Assembly (NCBI GenBank): GCA_900317065.1
Contig: ONFK01000099.1
Span: 1-11,213, forward strand
Length of the DNA stretch: 11,213 nt
Reading direction: 5' to 3'
Source: an uncultured Bacteroidales bacterium
Lineage (GTDB): Bacteria > Bacteroidota > Bacteroidia > Bacteroidales > UBA932
Shown one piece after another: positions 1 through 7,429 of this stretch. The first letter of the stretch is position 1. Every line of letters begins with the position of its first letter. The notes under the pieces were generated by a model. That model did not search any database. It was not told the origin of the DNA and worked only from the letters and a program-made list of their open reading frames with translations. A program made the translations under genes and the position numbers.

Positions 1-300
1 AACGCCGTTGTCCCGGCCAATGCCGACGCTGTCGTACTCTGATGCAAGGCTGTCACGGAAGAAGGACCACTGCCCCTTGAACTGCGCCTCCTGGAAACCA
101 ACAAGGTCCGGCTTACGGGTCTGGAGCATTTCCAGACAGGCTTCCTTACGATTGTTCCAGGAATCGTTCGGGTTCACCTCTTTGGCGTGGCTCTGCCGCA
201 CGTTGAAACTCATAACCGACAGCTTTGCCGTGCCGCAAGATGCCACAGTCAGCATCAAACAACCGACAGCAATTCTGAAAATGTTTGAAAGTGAATGCAT
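1..300 (-). CDS. EEP-superfamily (endonuclease/exonuclease/phosphatase) lipoprotein, 3' part outside window
   Basis: Only the first 100 residues are present; the gene runs off the left edge. It begins with a lipoprotein signal: a short start, a hydrophobic stretch and a lipobox-like VASC with Cys22, so the mature protein is probably lipid-anchored. The fold signature follows: LSVMSFNVR (Asn33) and, after a Trp-Asn-Asn-Arg region, DLVGFQEAQ, where Glu71 fits the metal-binding Glu of the exonuclease III/DNase I-like family. Secreted members in Bacteroidota are usually annotated as EEP-family proteins; the substrate (nucleic acid, phospholipid or sugar phosphate) cannot be told from this fragment. 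An in-frame ATG lies 27 nt upstream at 327, but the downstream ATG gives the better signal peptide, and the upstream one is only 2 nt after a promoter-like box. The gene is divergent from the regulator gene. Confidence 0.8.
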   Translation of the reverse strand, partial: MHSLSNIFRIAVGCLMLTVASCGTAKLSVMSFNVRQSHAKEVNPNDSWNNRKEACLEMLQTRKPDLVGFQEAQFKGQWSFFRDSLASEYDSVGIGRDNGV

Positions 301-329
301 TTTGGCTTGGTTATCAGTTTCCTTCATCG

Positions 330-337
330 CAAAGGTA
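330..337 (-). promoter_or_regulatory. Bacteroidota -7-type promoter box for the EEP lipoprotein gene
   Basis: Minus-strand TACCTTTG matches the Bacteroidota -7 consensus TAnnTTTG. Counting about 4-5 nt downstream puts the transcription start near the upstream ATG at 327. That leaves a leader of roughly 25 nt before the ATG at 300, which supports the latter as start. I see no good -33 TTTG at the usual spacing, so this is a moderate call. Confidence 0.45.
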
Positions 338-382
338 ATCGGACTCTTTTTCAATAAATATCGCATTTGTCAAAAATGTTGT

Positions 383-390
383 TAATTTTG
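383..390 (+). promoter_or_regulatory. -7-type promoter box for the regulator gene
   Basis: TAATTTTG fits TAnnTTTG and lies 5 nt before the ATG at 396. If functional, transcription would start at or next to the A of the start codon. A TTTG at 366-369 is only 13 nt upstream, too close for a standard -33 element. The box faces the divergent one at 330-337, so the two units may share a control region. Confidence 0.45.
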
Positions 391-395
391 TGCAA

Positions 396-3149
396 ATGTC
401 ATTTTTGTCACACATATTAATATCTTTGCTTACCGGATCGCTGTTTTTCCACAGCCTTCCGTCAGAGACCACCGGAATCAACATAGAAACCGTCTGCCAG
501 GATAGTCTGGGCACCATGTGGTTCGGAGGACTGAATGGGCTCGTATCATTCGACGGCAGCAGGTATTCCGTCTTCAGGCACAACATTCCCACGGAGCACA
601 GCATCCCCGACGACCGCATCTATAAAATTATTTGCAATAGCGCCGGCAAGCTCCTTGTCGCGCATATTTCCGGTCTTTCGGTATTCGAATATGCAACCGG
701 GACATTCCGCAACTTCCCAAGCCCGGACGGCATAGTAAGTGACATAGTTCAGCTTTCGGAAAGCCGTTATCTGGCCATTGTCGGGAGCAGACTCTGGTTA
801 TTCGACAGCGCCCTGGAGAGGTTTTCCCGCGAGCAGATTCCGGACATTCTTCCCGATCTTAATGCAAACACCCTCTATACTGTCGGCGAAACAATATATA
901 TAGGGTGTATGGACGGTCGAATCATCAGGATGTCTGCAGAACTGACCAACATTTACTTTATCCCGGCGGATATCGGCAATGTCAAGGTCAATTGCATACT
1001 ACCCGACAGTCTCGGGCATATCTGGGCAGGAACCGAAGGGCAGGGCTTATGGGAAATGAAGGAAGATGGTTCCATCCTGAATCACTACAGGGCGTCATCC
1101 CGAAATGGAGGCCTCAGCTTCGACTACGTCAGAGTTCTGTGCCACGGAGAGGACGGCGCCATCTGGATTGGTACCAAAAACGGCCTGAACATACTTAAGG
1201 ACGGGCGCTTCGAGGCTTATTATCACGACTACTATAACCCCGGCAGCATCACCCACGACAGTGTTTGGGATATCTATTGCGACAGGCAGGGAACCATGTG
1301 GCTCGGCACCTACTATGGAGGTGTGAGCTACTGCAACCCAATGTTCTCCCAGTTTACGGAGATCCCTTCCCGGCCCGGCAACCAATACCTTAACGGAAGG
1401 ATTATCAGCGATATAGCCGAAGATTCCGACGGATCCCTATGGATAGGAACCAACTCCGGTGACCTCAGCCATATGCGCACAGACGGCGGCTTCGACCATA
1501 TAAAGGGCCTCGGCAAAAGTTCCCAGGACCAGCCGGACATCAAATGCATACACATCAGCCACTATACCGGCCGTATCTTCATTGGCTCCGACAATGGAGA
1601 GCTGCTGGTGCTGAACAAAGGCAGCCGTCAGCCAAGGAGGATCGAAGACAGACAACTCTACAGCACATACGCTATCCTGGACAATGGCCACGGAGGATTC
1701 TTTGTCGGCACCCAGGAAGGGCTGTTCGATTATGATGAGATGACCGGGCGGATAACAAGGATTCAGGTTGCGGACGACCTGTCCAAAATCAAAGTCATTG
1801 AACATGACTCGCAAGGCCTGTTGTGGATAGGCAAAAAGTTCGGTGCAACGGCCCTCAAGCTCGACACTTGGGACATCACACCACTCCCTAAAGTTCTGTC
1901 TGAAATCAAATATGTGGAAGATATCCTTGAGGATTGCAACGGACGGATATGGCTCGGTTCCAGCGAGGGACTGTATTGTTATAACCGCAAAGATGGTTCC
2001 GTCCGCTCATATACCGTCCAGGATGGTATGCCGGACAACGTCATCCACGGCATTGAAGAAGACTCCGATGGCATACTGTGGGTAAGCACAAACAACGGAC
2101 TGTGCCGGCTGGATCCGAAAAGCGGGGACAAATGCATTTTCACGGTGGCGGACGGCCTGCCGGACAATCGTTTCACCACATATGCCCATTGCAGGACAAG
2201 CAATGGCGAAATGTACTTCGGCGGGCTTACCGGCCTGGTCCGCTTCAACCCTTCGGCAATCAGCATCACTCATAAAGCCGTCCCGCCTATTATTACAGGT
2301 ATAGAAGTGAATGGTGTAAGGAGATATCCTGAAGGGAATTCCATAGTCCTTAAACCCAAAGAGCGCGACATCTGCATACTTTTTTCCGCTCCGGATTTCA
2401 TCTCCGGAGAGAACGGACGTTTCCTCTACCAGTTGGGTGGCGTCAACAGTTCCTGGCGTGAGGCCGGAAAGGACAGGCGCGCGGTCTACTACGGTCTGGC
2501 GCACGGCTCATATACCTTCCTCCTGGCATATCGGAACAGTTCCGGCATTCGTAATCCGGAGAACCTGGAGTTCCACTTCAAGATTCTCCCCTATTGGTAC
2601 GAAACCATGCTGGCCAGGATGATTGCCATGCTGCTGGTGGTTGCTCTGGTCGCATTCTTTATTATGCGTTTGCTTGCCAGGAAAAAGAAGGAATACCAGA
2701 CCGAGATGGAGAAGGTGCGTAACAAGCTCCTTAGCGATTTCTCACTGGAATTCATCAGCATCGGTGCAGGCAAGTCGCCCGCCAACGAGACCAGTGTTGC
2801 TAAAGTGTTCCACAAAGGGGATGAAGATTTCATGCGTACGGCGATGCAGGTAGTGAAAGAGAATATTGACAATCCGGATTTCTCCGTGGAGGCTCTGGCG
2901 AGCGCTATGAATATGAGCCGTTCTAACTTACACCTGCGGGTGAAGGCCCTCTTCGGCGTATCCTCGCTGGAATTCATCAAGACCGTGCGCCTCAACGAAG
3001 CCTGCCGGCTGCTGCTGGAACGCAAACAATCCATCTCGGAGATTGCCTACGCCACCGGCTTCGCCACGCCCTCTTACTTCGCCGCCACCTTCCGCCACGT
3101 CATCGGCTGCACCCCAACCGAGTACATCAAACGCAACACTCCTGCGTAA
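396..3149 (+). CDS. Transmembrane propeller/Y_Y_Y sensor fused directly to an AraC-type DNA-binding domain (no kinase)
   Basis: A 917-residue one-component regulator. After a short N-terminal hydrophobic segment (probable signal or anchor, residues 1-20) come many Reg_prop repeats of the form DSxGxxWxGTxxGL, for example QDSLGTMWFGGLNGL near 35, EDGAIWIGTKNGL near 252, RQGTMWLGTYYGG near 295 and SDGILWVSTNNGL near 557, consistent with two beta-propellers. A Y_Y_Y domain (about 645-735, ending ILPYWY) leads to one membrane helix (about 740-762) and a basic KKK stop-transfer. About 60 residues later an AraC-type helix-turn-helix occupies 824-915 (FSVEALASAMNMSRSNLHLRV, SISEIAYATGFATPSYFAATFR). 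Family hybrid two-component systems carry histidine kinase and receiver domains between the membrane helix and AraC; both are absent here, giving a SusR-like layout with a larger sensor. The upstream GTG at 390 overlaps the promoter box, so ATG 396 is preferred. It sits 20 nt before fucP and probably controls fucPI; the ligand is unknown. Confidence 0.9.
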   Translation: MSFLSHILISLLTGSLFFHSLPSETTGINIETVCQDSLGTMWFGGLNGLVSFDGSRYSVFRHNIPTEHSIPDDRIYKIICNSAGKLLVAHISGLSVFEYATGTFRNFPSPDGIVSDIVQLSESRYLAIVGSRLWLFDSALERFSREQIPDILPDLNANTLYTVGETIYIGCMDGRIIRMSAELTNIYFIPADIGNVKVNCILPDSLGHIWAGTEGQGLWEMKEDGSILNHYRASSRNGGLSFDYVRVLCHGEDGAIWIGTKNGLNILKDGRFEAYYHDYYNPGSITHDSVWDIYCDRQGTMWLGTYYGGVSYCNPMFSQFTEIPSRPGNQYLNGRIISDIAEDSDGSLWIGTNSGDLSHMRTDGGFDHIKGLGKSSQDQPDIKCIHISHYTGRIFIGSDNGELLVLNKGSRQPRRIEDRQLYSTYAILDNGHGGFFVGTQEGLFDYDEMTGRITRIQVADDLSKIKVIEHDSQGLLWIGKKFGATALKLDTWDITPLPKVLSEIKYVEDILEDCNGRIWLGSSEGLYCYNRKDGSVRSYTVQDGMPDNVIHGIEEDSDGILWVSTNNGLCRLDPKSGDKCIFTVADGLPDNRFTTYAHCRTSNGEMYFGGLTGLVRFNPSAISITHKAVPPIITGIEVNGVRRYPEGNSIVLKPKERDICILFSAPDFISGENGRFLYQLGGVNSSWREAGKDRRAVYYGLAHGSYTFLLAYRNSSGIRNPENLEFHFKILPYWYETMLARMIAMLLVVALVAFFIMRLLARKKKEYQTEMEKVRNKLLSDFSLEFISIGAGKSPANETSVAKVFHKGDEDFMRTAMQVVKENIDNPDFSVEALASAMNMSRSNLHLRVKALFGVSSLEFIKTVRLNEACRLLLERKQSISEIAYATGFATPSYFAATFRHVIGCTPTEYIKRNTPA

Positions 3150-3156
3150 AAATTAT

Positions 3157-3164
3157 TATATTTG
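3157..3164 (+). promoter_or_regulatory. -7-type promoter box before fucP
   Basis: TATATTTG fits TAnnTTTG and lies 5 nt before ATG 3170, only 7 nt after the regulator's stop codon. It would give fucP-fucI a transcript of its own besides read-through from the regulator. No clear -33 TTTG is visible, as expected if an activator such as the adjacent AraC-type protein is needed, but that link is inference. Confidence 0.45.
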
Positions 3165-3169
3165 TGGAT

Positions 3170-4483
3170 ATGAACACTAAAGCTAAACTGGTCGAGAAAA
3201 AGTATCTCGTTCCTTTCATACTGATTACCAGCCTGTTTGCGCTCTGGGGGTTTGCGAACGACATTACCAACCCAATGGTGGCGGCGTTCCAGACTGTGAT
3301 GGAACTCAGCGCGGCGAAGGCGTCGCTCATCCAGTTCGCGTTCTATGGCGGATACGCCACGATGGCCATCCCGGCGGCGCTCTTCATACGCAAGTACTCC
3401 TACAAGAGCGCCATTCTGCTCGGGCTCGGGCTATATGCGGTCGGGGCGTTCCTATTCATTCCCGCGGCGGCGTACCAGCAGTTCAGCTTCTTCTGCATCA
3501 GCCTGTACATCCTCACCTTCGGCCTAGCCTTCCTCGAGACCACGGCGAACCCCTACATCCTTTCGCTCGGCAGCAAGGAGACCTCCACGCGACGCCTGAA
3601 TCTGGCGCAGACCTTCAATCCTATGGGATCCCTGTGCGGCATGGCCGTGGCATCCTTCATCGTACTTCCCCAGCTCCTTTCCGACAAGCGTGACGCGGCC
3701 GGCGAAATCATCTTCCCCATGCTCTCGGAAGCCGAAAAGGCCGACATCCGCCTGCATGACCTCGCAGTCATCCGCAACCCCTATGTGATAATAGGGCTCG
3801 TGGTGCTGGCGGTGTTCGCGGTGATCGCGCTGGTGCGCATGCCGAAGACCCAGAGCGAGGAGGAGAAGGCGGCGGGCAACACCCACACCACCCGCCAGAC
3901 CCTCGGCAACCTCTGGCACAACAAGGCCTACCGCGAGGGCGTTCTCGCACAGGTATTCTACGTCGCCGCGCAGATCATGGTCTGGACCTTCATCATCCAG
4001 TACGCCGACAATCTGGGCATCAACAAGGCGACCGCACAGACCTACAACATCGTGGCGATGGTGCTCTTCCTTTCAAGCAGGTTTATCTCTACGATGCTCA
4101 TGAAATACCTCAACTCCCGCAAGATGCTGGGCATCTTCGGCATCTGCGCTGCGCTCTGCACCCTCGGGACCATCCTGATCGTGGGCAAGGCCGGGCTCTT
4201 CTGCCTCGTCGGCATCAGCTTCTTCATGAGTCTGATGTTCCCCACCATCTACGGCATCGCGCTCGAGAACGTGGACGTGCAGGACACCACCCTCGGAGCA
4301 TCCTTCCTGGTGATGGCCATCGTCGGCGGAGCCCTAATGCCGCCGCTCCAGGGCATGATAATCGACCTCGGCACCGTGGCAGGTCACCCCGCAGTCAACT
4401 GCTCCTTCGTCCTGCCCATGGTCTGCTTCATCGTCGTAGCCACCTACGGCTGGCGCAGGTACATCCAACAGAAAACAAATTAA
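3170..4483 (+). CDS. fucP: L-fucose:H+ symporter (FucP family, MFS)
   Basis: Inner-membrane major facilitator of 437 residues, the usual length for FucP, that would import L-fucose with protons. Family marks in order: FALWGFANDITNPM in the first membrane helix (residues 23-36), SLIQFAFYGGYATMAIPAALFIRKYSYK, FGLAFLETTANPYILSLG with Glu123 at the position of the essential Glu of E. coli FucP, RRLNLAQTFNPMGSL, and a last half with MSLMFPTIYGIALENV. About twelve hydrophobic segments are visible, split by a polar central loop (about 220-240). The E. coli substrate-binding Asp46 aligns with Asn here, with an Asp three places earlier; I recall this as typical of Bacteroidota FucP. The GTG at 3164 overlaps the promoter box, so ATG 3170 is chosen. 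fucI follows after 13 nt. Related permeases for other hexoses share the family, but adjacency to fucI supports fucose. Confidence 0.9.
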   Translation: MNTKAKLVEKKYLVPFILITSLFALWGFANDITNPMVAAFQTVMELSAAKASLIQFAFYGGYATMAIPAALFIRKYSYKSAILLGLGLYAVGAFLFIPAAAYQQFSFFCISLYILTFGLAFLETTANPYILSLGSKETSTRRLNLAQTFNPMGSLCGMAVASFIVLPQLLSDKRDAAGEIIFPMLSEAEKADIRLHDLAVIRNPYVIIGLVVLAVFAVIALVRMPKTQSEEEKAAGNTHTTRQTLGNLWHNKAYREGVLAQVFYVAAQIMVWTFIIQYADNLGINKATAQTYNIVAMVLFLSSRFISTMLMKYLNSRKMLGIFGICAALCTLGTILIVGKAGLFCLVGISFFMSLMFPTIYGIALENVDVQDTTLGASFLVMAIVGGALMPPLQGMIIDLGTVAGHPAVNCSFVLPMVCFIVVATYGWRRYIQQKTN

Positions 4484-4496
4484 CCAATCTTATATT

Positions 4497-6236
4497 ATGA
4501 AGTATCCCAAAATAGGCATACGCCCCACAATCGACGGTCGTCAGGGTGGCGTACGCGAATCTCTCGAAGAGAAGACCATGGCTCTCGCAAAGGCCGTGGC
4601 TGAACTGATTTCCAAGAACCTGCGCAACGGCGACGGCTCCCCCGTGGAGTGCGTGATCGCCGACAGCACCATCGGCCGCGTGGCGGAAAGCGCCGCCTGC
4701 GCCGAGAAGTTCGAACGCGAAGGCGTAGGATCCACCATTACCGTCACCTCCTGCTGGTGCTACGGATCCGAAACCATGGACATGAACCCCCACTGGCCCA
4801 AGGCGGTTTGGGGATTCAACGGCACCGAGCGTCCGGGTGCAGTTTATCTCGCAGCGGTGCTCGCAGCCCACGCACAGAAGGGCCTGCCCGCATTCGGCAT
4901 CTACGGCCACGACGTCCAGGACCTTGCCGACAACACCATCCCCGCCGACGTGGCAGAGAAGATTCTAATCGCCGGTTCCATCGTCAACGCCGACTTCCTG
5001 CAGAAGTACCTCGGCATGAGGGCAGAATATGTATCCCTCGTCGAGATCCTCCGCCGCGTGGACTTCGGCATCTACGACCACGAAGAATTCGAGAAGGCCA
5101 TGAAGTGGGTGGAGAAGTACTGCAAGCCGCAGGAAGGCCACGACTACAACGAAGACCGCGCCCTCTTCCCCGGCACGCCCATGACCAGCTTCAACGGCAA
5201 GGGCAAGGGCAAGACCCGCGAAGAGAAGGACGCCGACTGGGAGTTCACCGTGAAGAACATGATGATCATCCGCGACCTCATGTTCGGCAACCACAAGCTC
5301 CTGGAGATGGGTTACAAGGAAGAAGCCCTCGGCCACAACTCCATCGCAGGCGGTGTGCAGGGCCAGCGCCAGTGGACCGACTACAAGCCCAACTTCGACT
5401 TCCCCGAGAGCCTGATGTGCTCCTCCTTCGACTGGAACGGCATCCGTGAGGCCTACACCCTCGCAACCGAAAATGACGCCCTGAACGGACTCTCCATGAT
5501 GTTCGGGCATCTGCTCACCAACCGCGGCGTGATGTTCAGCGACGTGCGCACCTACTGGAGCCCCGAAGCCGTGAAACGCGTTACCGGCAAGACACCCGAA
5601 GGGCTCGCAGCCGGCGGATTCATCCACCTCATCAACTCCGGAGCGACCACCCTGGACGCCACCGGCGCAATGTCCGATTCCGAGGGCAAGCCTACCATCA
5701 AAGAGCCTTGGAACATGACGGAGAAGGATGTTGAGGCCTGCCTCGCAGCCACCAACTGGATGCCCGCAGACCGCGACTACTTCCGCGGCGGCGGCTACAG
5801 CGCCCACTTCGTGACCCGCGGCGGAATGCCTATGACAATGATGCGTCTGAATCTGGTGGACGGCCTCGGCCCCGTGCTGCAGATCGCGGAGGGATGGACA
5901 GCCGAACTCCCGAAGGACATGCACGACATCCTCGACAAGCGTACCGATCCCACCTGGCCTACCACCTGGTTCGTACCTCGCCTCGACGAGCGCAAGGACT
6001 GCTTCAAGGATGTGTACAGCGTGATGAACAACTGGGGTGCGAACCACGGCGCCATCGCCTACGGCCACATCGGAGCGGATCTCATCACCCTCGCTTCCAT
6101 TCTCAGAATCCCTGTCTGCATGCATAACGTGCCGGAAAGCAAGATTTTCCGTCCTGCAGCCTGGAACGCCTTCGGAATGGACAAGGAAGGAGCCGACTAC
6201 CGCGCCTGCGCCAACTTCGGGCCTATTTACAAGTAA
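4497..6236 (+). CDS. fucI: L-fucose isomerase with an internal 26-residue deletion
   Basis: Cytoplasmic aldose-ketose isomerase (L-fucose to L-fuculose, also D-arabinose to D-ribulose), first step of fucose breakdown. Strong family motifs: PKIGIRPTIDGRQGGVRESL, CWCYGSETMDM, WGFNGTERPGAVYLAA, FGIYGHDVQD, SSFDWNGIREAYTLATEND, FSDVRTYWSPEAVKRVTGK, YFRGGGYS, GPVLQIAEGW, STWPTTWF-type TWPTTWF, NWGANHG and RIPVCMHNV. Metal ligands corresponding to E. coli Glu337, Asp361 and His528 are present as Glu325, Asp349 and His517. Between Leu157 and Ile158 about 26 residues of the family are missing in frame (E. coli 161-186, the GKSYLS to GVSMG block), while an insertion near 205-245 (GKGKGK region) partly restores the length, 579 against about 591. 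Start ATG follows fucP by 13 nt without a clear Shine-Dalgarno. The last codons and the stop lie within a perfect palindrome. Activity is uncertain because of the deletion. Confidence 0.9.
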   Translation: MKYPKIGIRPTIDGRQGGVRESLEEKTMALAKAVAELISKNLRNGDGSPVECVIADSTIGRVAESAACAEKFEREGVGSTITVTSCWCYGSETMDMNPHWPKAVWGFNGTERPGAVYLAAVLAAHAQKGLPAFGIYGHDVQDLADNTIPADVAEKILIAGSIVNADFLQKYLGMRAEYVSLVEILRRVDFGIYDHEEFEKAMKWVEKYCKPQEGHDYNEDRALFPGTPMTSFNGKGKGKTREEKDADWEFTVKNMMIIRDLMFGNHKLLEMGYKEEALGHNSIAGGVQGQRQWTDYKPNFDFPESLMCSSFDWNGIREAYTLATENDALNGLSMMFGHLLTNRGVMFSDVRTYWSPEAVKRVTGKTPEGLAAGGFIHLINSGATTLDATGAMSDSEGKPTIKEPWNMTEKDVEACLAATNWMPADRDYFRGGGYSAHFVTRGGMPMTMMRLNLVDGLGPVLQIAEGWTAELPKDMHDILDKRTDPTWPTTWFVPRLDERKDCFKDVYSVMNNWGANHGAIAYGHIGADLITLASILRIPVCMHNVPESKIFRPAAWNAFGMDKEGADYRACANFGPIYK

Positions 6237-6262
6237 GCGCCGCTTACTTGTAAATAGGCCCG
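6218..6262. repeat. Perfect 22-bp inverted repeat with 1-nt centre, overlapping the end of fucI
   Basis: Left arm 6218-6239 (starting CGGGCCTATT) and right arm 6241-6262 (ending AATAGGCCCG) are exact reverse complements around C6240. The left arm encodes the last residues of FucI and its TAA; the right arm is therefore an inverted copy of the gene's tail. In RNA it would form a very stable hairpin immediately at the stop codon. No T-run follows directly, so it is not by itself a classic terminator. Confidence 0.95.
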
Positions 6263-6270
6263 TTGGGCCT
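6256..6270. repeat. Small hairpin competing with the large palindrome
   Basis: AGGCCC, loop GTT, GGGCCT: a 6-bp perfect stem. Its left arm is part of the right arm of the 22-bp repeat, so the two structures cannot form at once in the same RNA. GGGCCT also occurs in the coding arm at 6219-6224. Confidence 0.8.
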
Positions 6271-6275
6271 CTCAA

Positions 6276-6306
6276 CCCCCTGCACCCCCTGCAGGGGGAT
6301 TTTTTT
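6276..6306 (+). terminator. Rho-independent terminator after fucI
   Basis: Two tandem copies of CCCCCTGCA (6276-6284, 6285-6293) are followed by GGGGG, A and seven T. The second copy with GGGGG makes a 5-bp all-GC stem with a TGCA loop directly before the T-run. It ends the regulator-fucP-fucI unit, about 40 nt after the fucI stop. Confidence 0.75.
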
Positions 6307-6307
6307 C

Positions 6308-6353
6308 GCTTCGCGACGGGCAGAAGCCCGCTGGTCGCAAGCTCCGATTGCGA
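6308..6353. repeat. REP-like stem-loop pair next to the RAYT gene
   Basis: GCTT-C-GCGAC (6308-6317) pairs with GTCGC-AAGC (6334-6342), nine base pairs with one bulged C, enclosing an inner GGGC AGAA GCCC hairpin. The right arm can alternatively pair as TCGCAA (6335-6340) with TTGCGA (6348-6353). GC-rich imperfect palindromes of this size beside a Y1 transposase gene resemble REP sequences. Only one copy is in the window, so repetitiveness is not shown. The remainder up to the transposase stop (6354-6472) has no gene; a 9-bp inverted repeat GCCGTGGAG/CTCCACGGC spans 6360-6430. Confidence 0.45.
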
Positions 6354-6472
6354 GCGCCGGCCGTGGAGGCAAGAGCCTGAATATAAGCACTTTAGTATCT
6401 AACTCAACATCAACAACTTGGCTCCACGGCTAATATTCTTGGCTGGCAAACACGCCTAATCCCTGCAGAAGT

Positions 6473-7399
6473 TCAAGAACGTCCGGAACGCCTGATATGC
6501 AGATATTTCTCAAGCTGGTGCGTCGATGCCTTTGTACTGATCCACAGATCATTGAATAGCTCAGCCTGCTCCGGCAATGGGAGACCCAGCACATCCTTGG
6601 GATTCTTGAAACCATATTTTGATATAAGCGTATTGCTTATTCGTGCATAAATACGGTCGCTGCCCGGGTCATAGTCCTCTTTGATATCGTGTTCGCTGCC
6701 CTGATTTGACGCAAAAGCCAAACATGCTTTTTCATACGAACCATAGAGTTCCTCCGTAGCATTGTAGTCAATGCAACTATAGGTATAGAGGATATAGTCG
6801 GTAAGTTGATCCATCTCTTTCTTGCAAAGGCCGGCATATAATCTGTCAAGCATGGCATAATTCAGATGCCTGTCCTTTTTCCTCAATGCCGACACTTCTT
6901 TCAAAGCCCTCCTGAGTTGCATTGACGCCTCTCTCAACACTATTTCTTCAGAAAAGGGATGGCGGCTCACAGCATAGGCAAGCAGATTCCATTTATAATC
7001 TTCTGCCCTGGCAACAAGTTTTTTCTCCACCGCATTGTTATTTACATACGAAAGGTTGGTCCGGACAGCCTTGTCACCACGTTTCACAGCACAGCCGAAT
7101 GATTTTTCGAAAAGTGATCCGCTTCGGGACGTGCTGGAATTGAACAGGCGTGAATAGCTTTTATTCACTTCCTGAATGAAGGGAGCAACCTCTGCCCTGG
7201 ATGTTGCCATGAGCGATAAATGGGTGTGATCCACCATCGGACTTACGGCAAGCACGGTAACGCCTTTATTCCTGGACAGGGTGCACAACAATGTAAGATA
7301 GACGATATAATCTCGTGATGTATAAAAAAGCAGCCCCCTGTCGGCGGTTCGTTGATAAATATGCAGGGCTGTCTTCTCTTTCACAAATCTCCCCTTCAT
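6473..7399 (-). CDS. IS200/Y1-type transposase, REP-associated (RAYT-like)
   Basis: A 308-residue single-strand transposase of the HUH class. N-terminal core: HIYQRTADRGLLFYTSRDY, then MVDHTHLSL with the two metal-binding histidines His58 and His60 (H-T-H), a helix with FIQEVNKSYSRLFN, GSLFEKSFG, and TNLSYVNNNAVEKKL with the probable catalytic Tyr118. The C-terminal extension (about 145-308) ends in a helical segment, GLPLPEQAELFNDLW and STHQLEKYLHI, that resembles a helix-turn-helix for DNA recognition. This long form is known in Bacteroidales genomes and differs from the shorter IS200 TnpA of about 150 residues. No tnpB partner and no clear IS ends are seen, which fits a domesticated or REP-linked transposase better than an insertion sequence. 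Base composition is clearly poorer in GC than the adjoining fucI, hinting at a different origin. It is complete and convergent to fucI, with its own promoter; no Shine-Dalgarno is close to the ATG. Confidence 0.85.
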   Translation of the reverse strand: MKGRFVKEKTALHIYQRTADRGLLFYTSRDYIVYLTLLCTLSRNKGVTVLAVSPMVDHTHLSLMATSRAEVAPFIQEVNKSYSRLFNSSTSRSGSLFEKSFGCAVKRGDKAVRTNLSYVNNNAVEKKLVARAEDYKWNLLAYAVSRHPFSEEIVLREASMQLRRALKEVSALRKKDRHLNYAMLDRLYAGLCKKEMDQLTDYILYTYSCIDYNATEELYGSYEKACLAFASNQGSEHDIKEDYDPGSDRIYARISNTLISKYGFKNPKDVLGLPLPEQAELFNDLWISTKASTHQLEKYLHIRRSGRS

Positions 7400-7429
7400 A
7401 ATAGATGGGCGAAGGGCTTGTCCTCCGCT

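Noticed and set aside
4649..5449. Long arginine-rich open frame of 266 codons on the plus strand inside fucI, and a 436-codon frame on the minus strand (4965-6275)
   Set aside because: These are shadow frames of GC-rich fucI: composition is extreme (Arg/Pro-rich or Gly/Val/His-rich) and they match no family.
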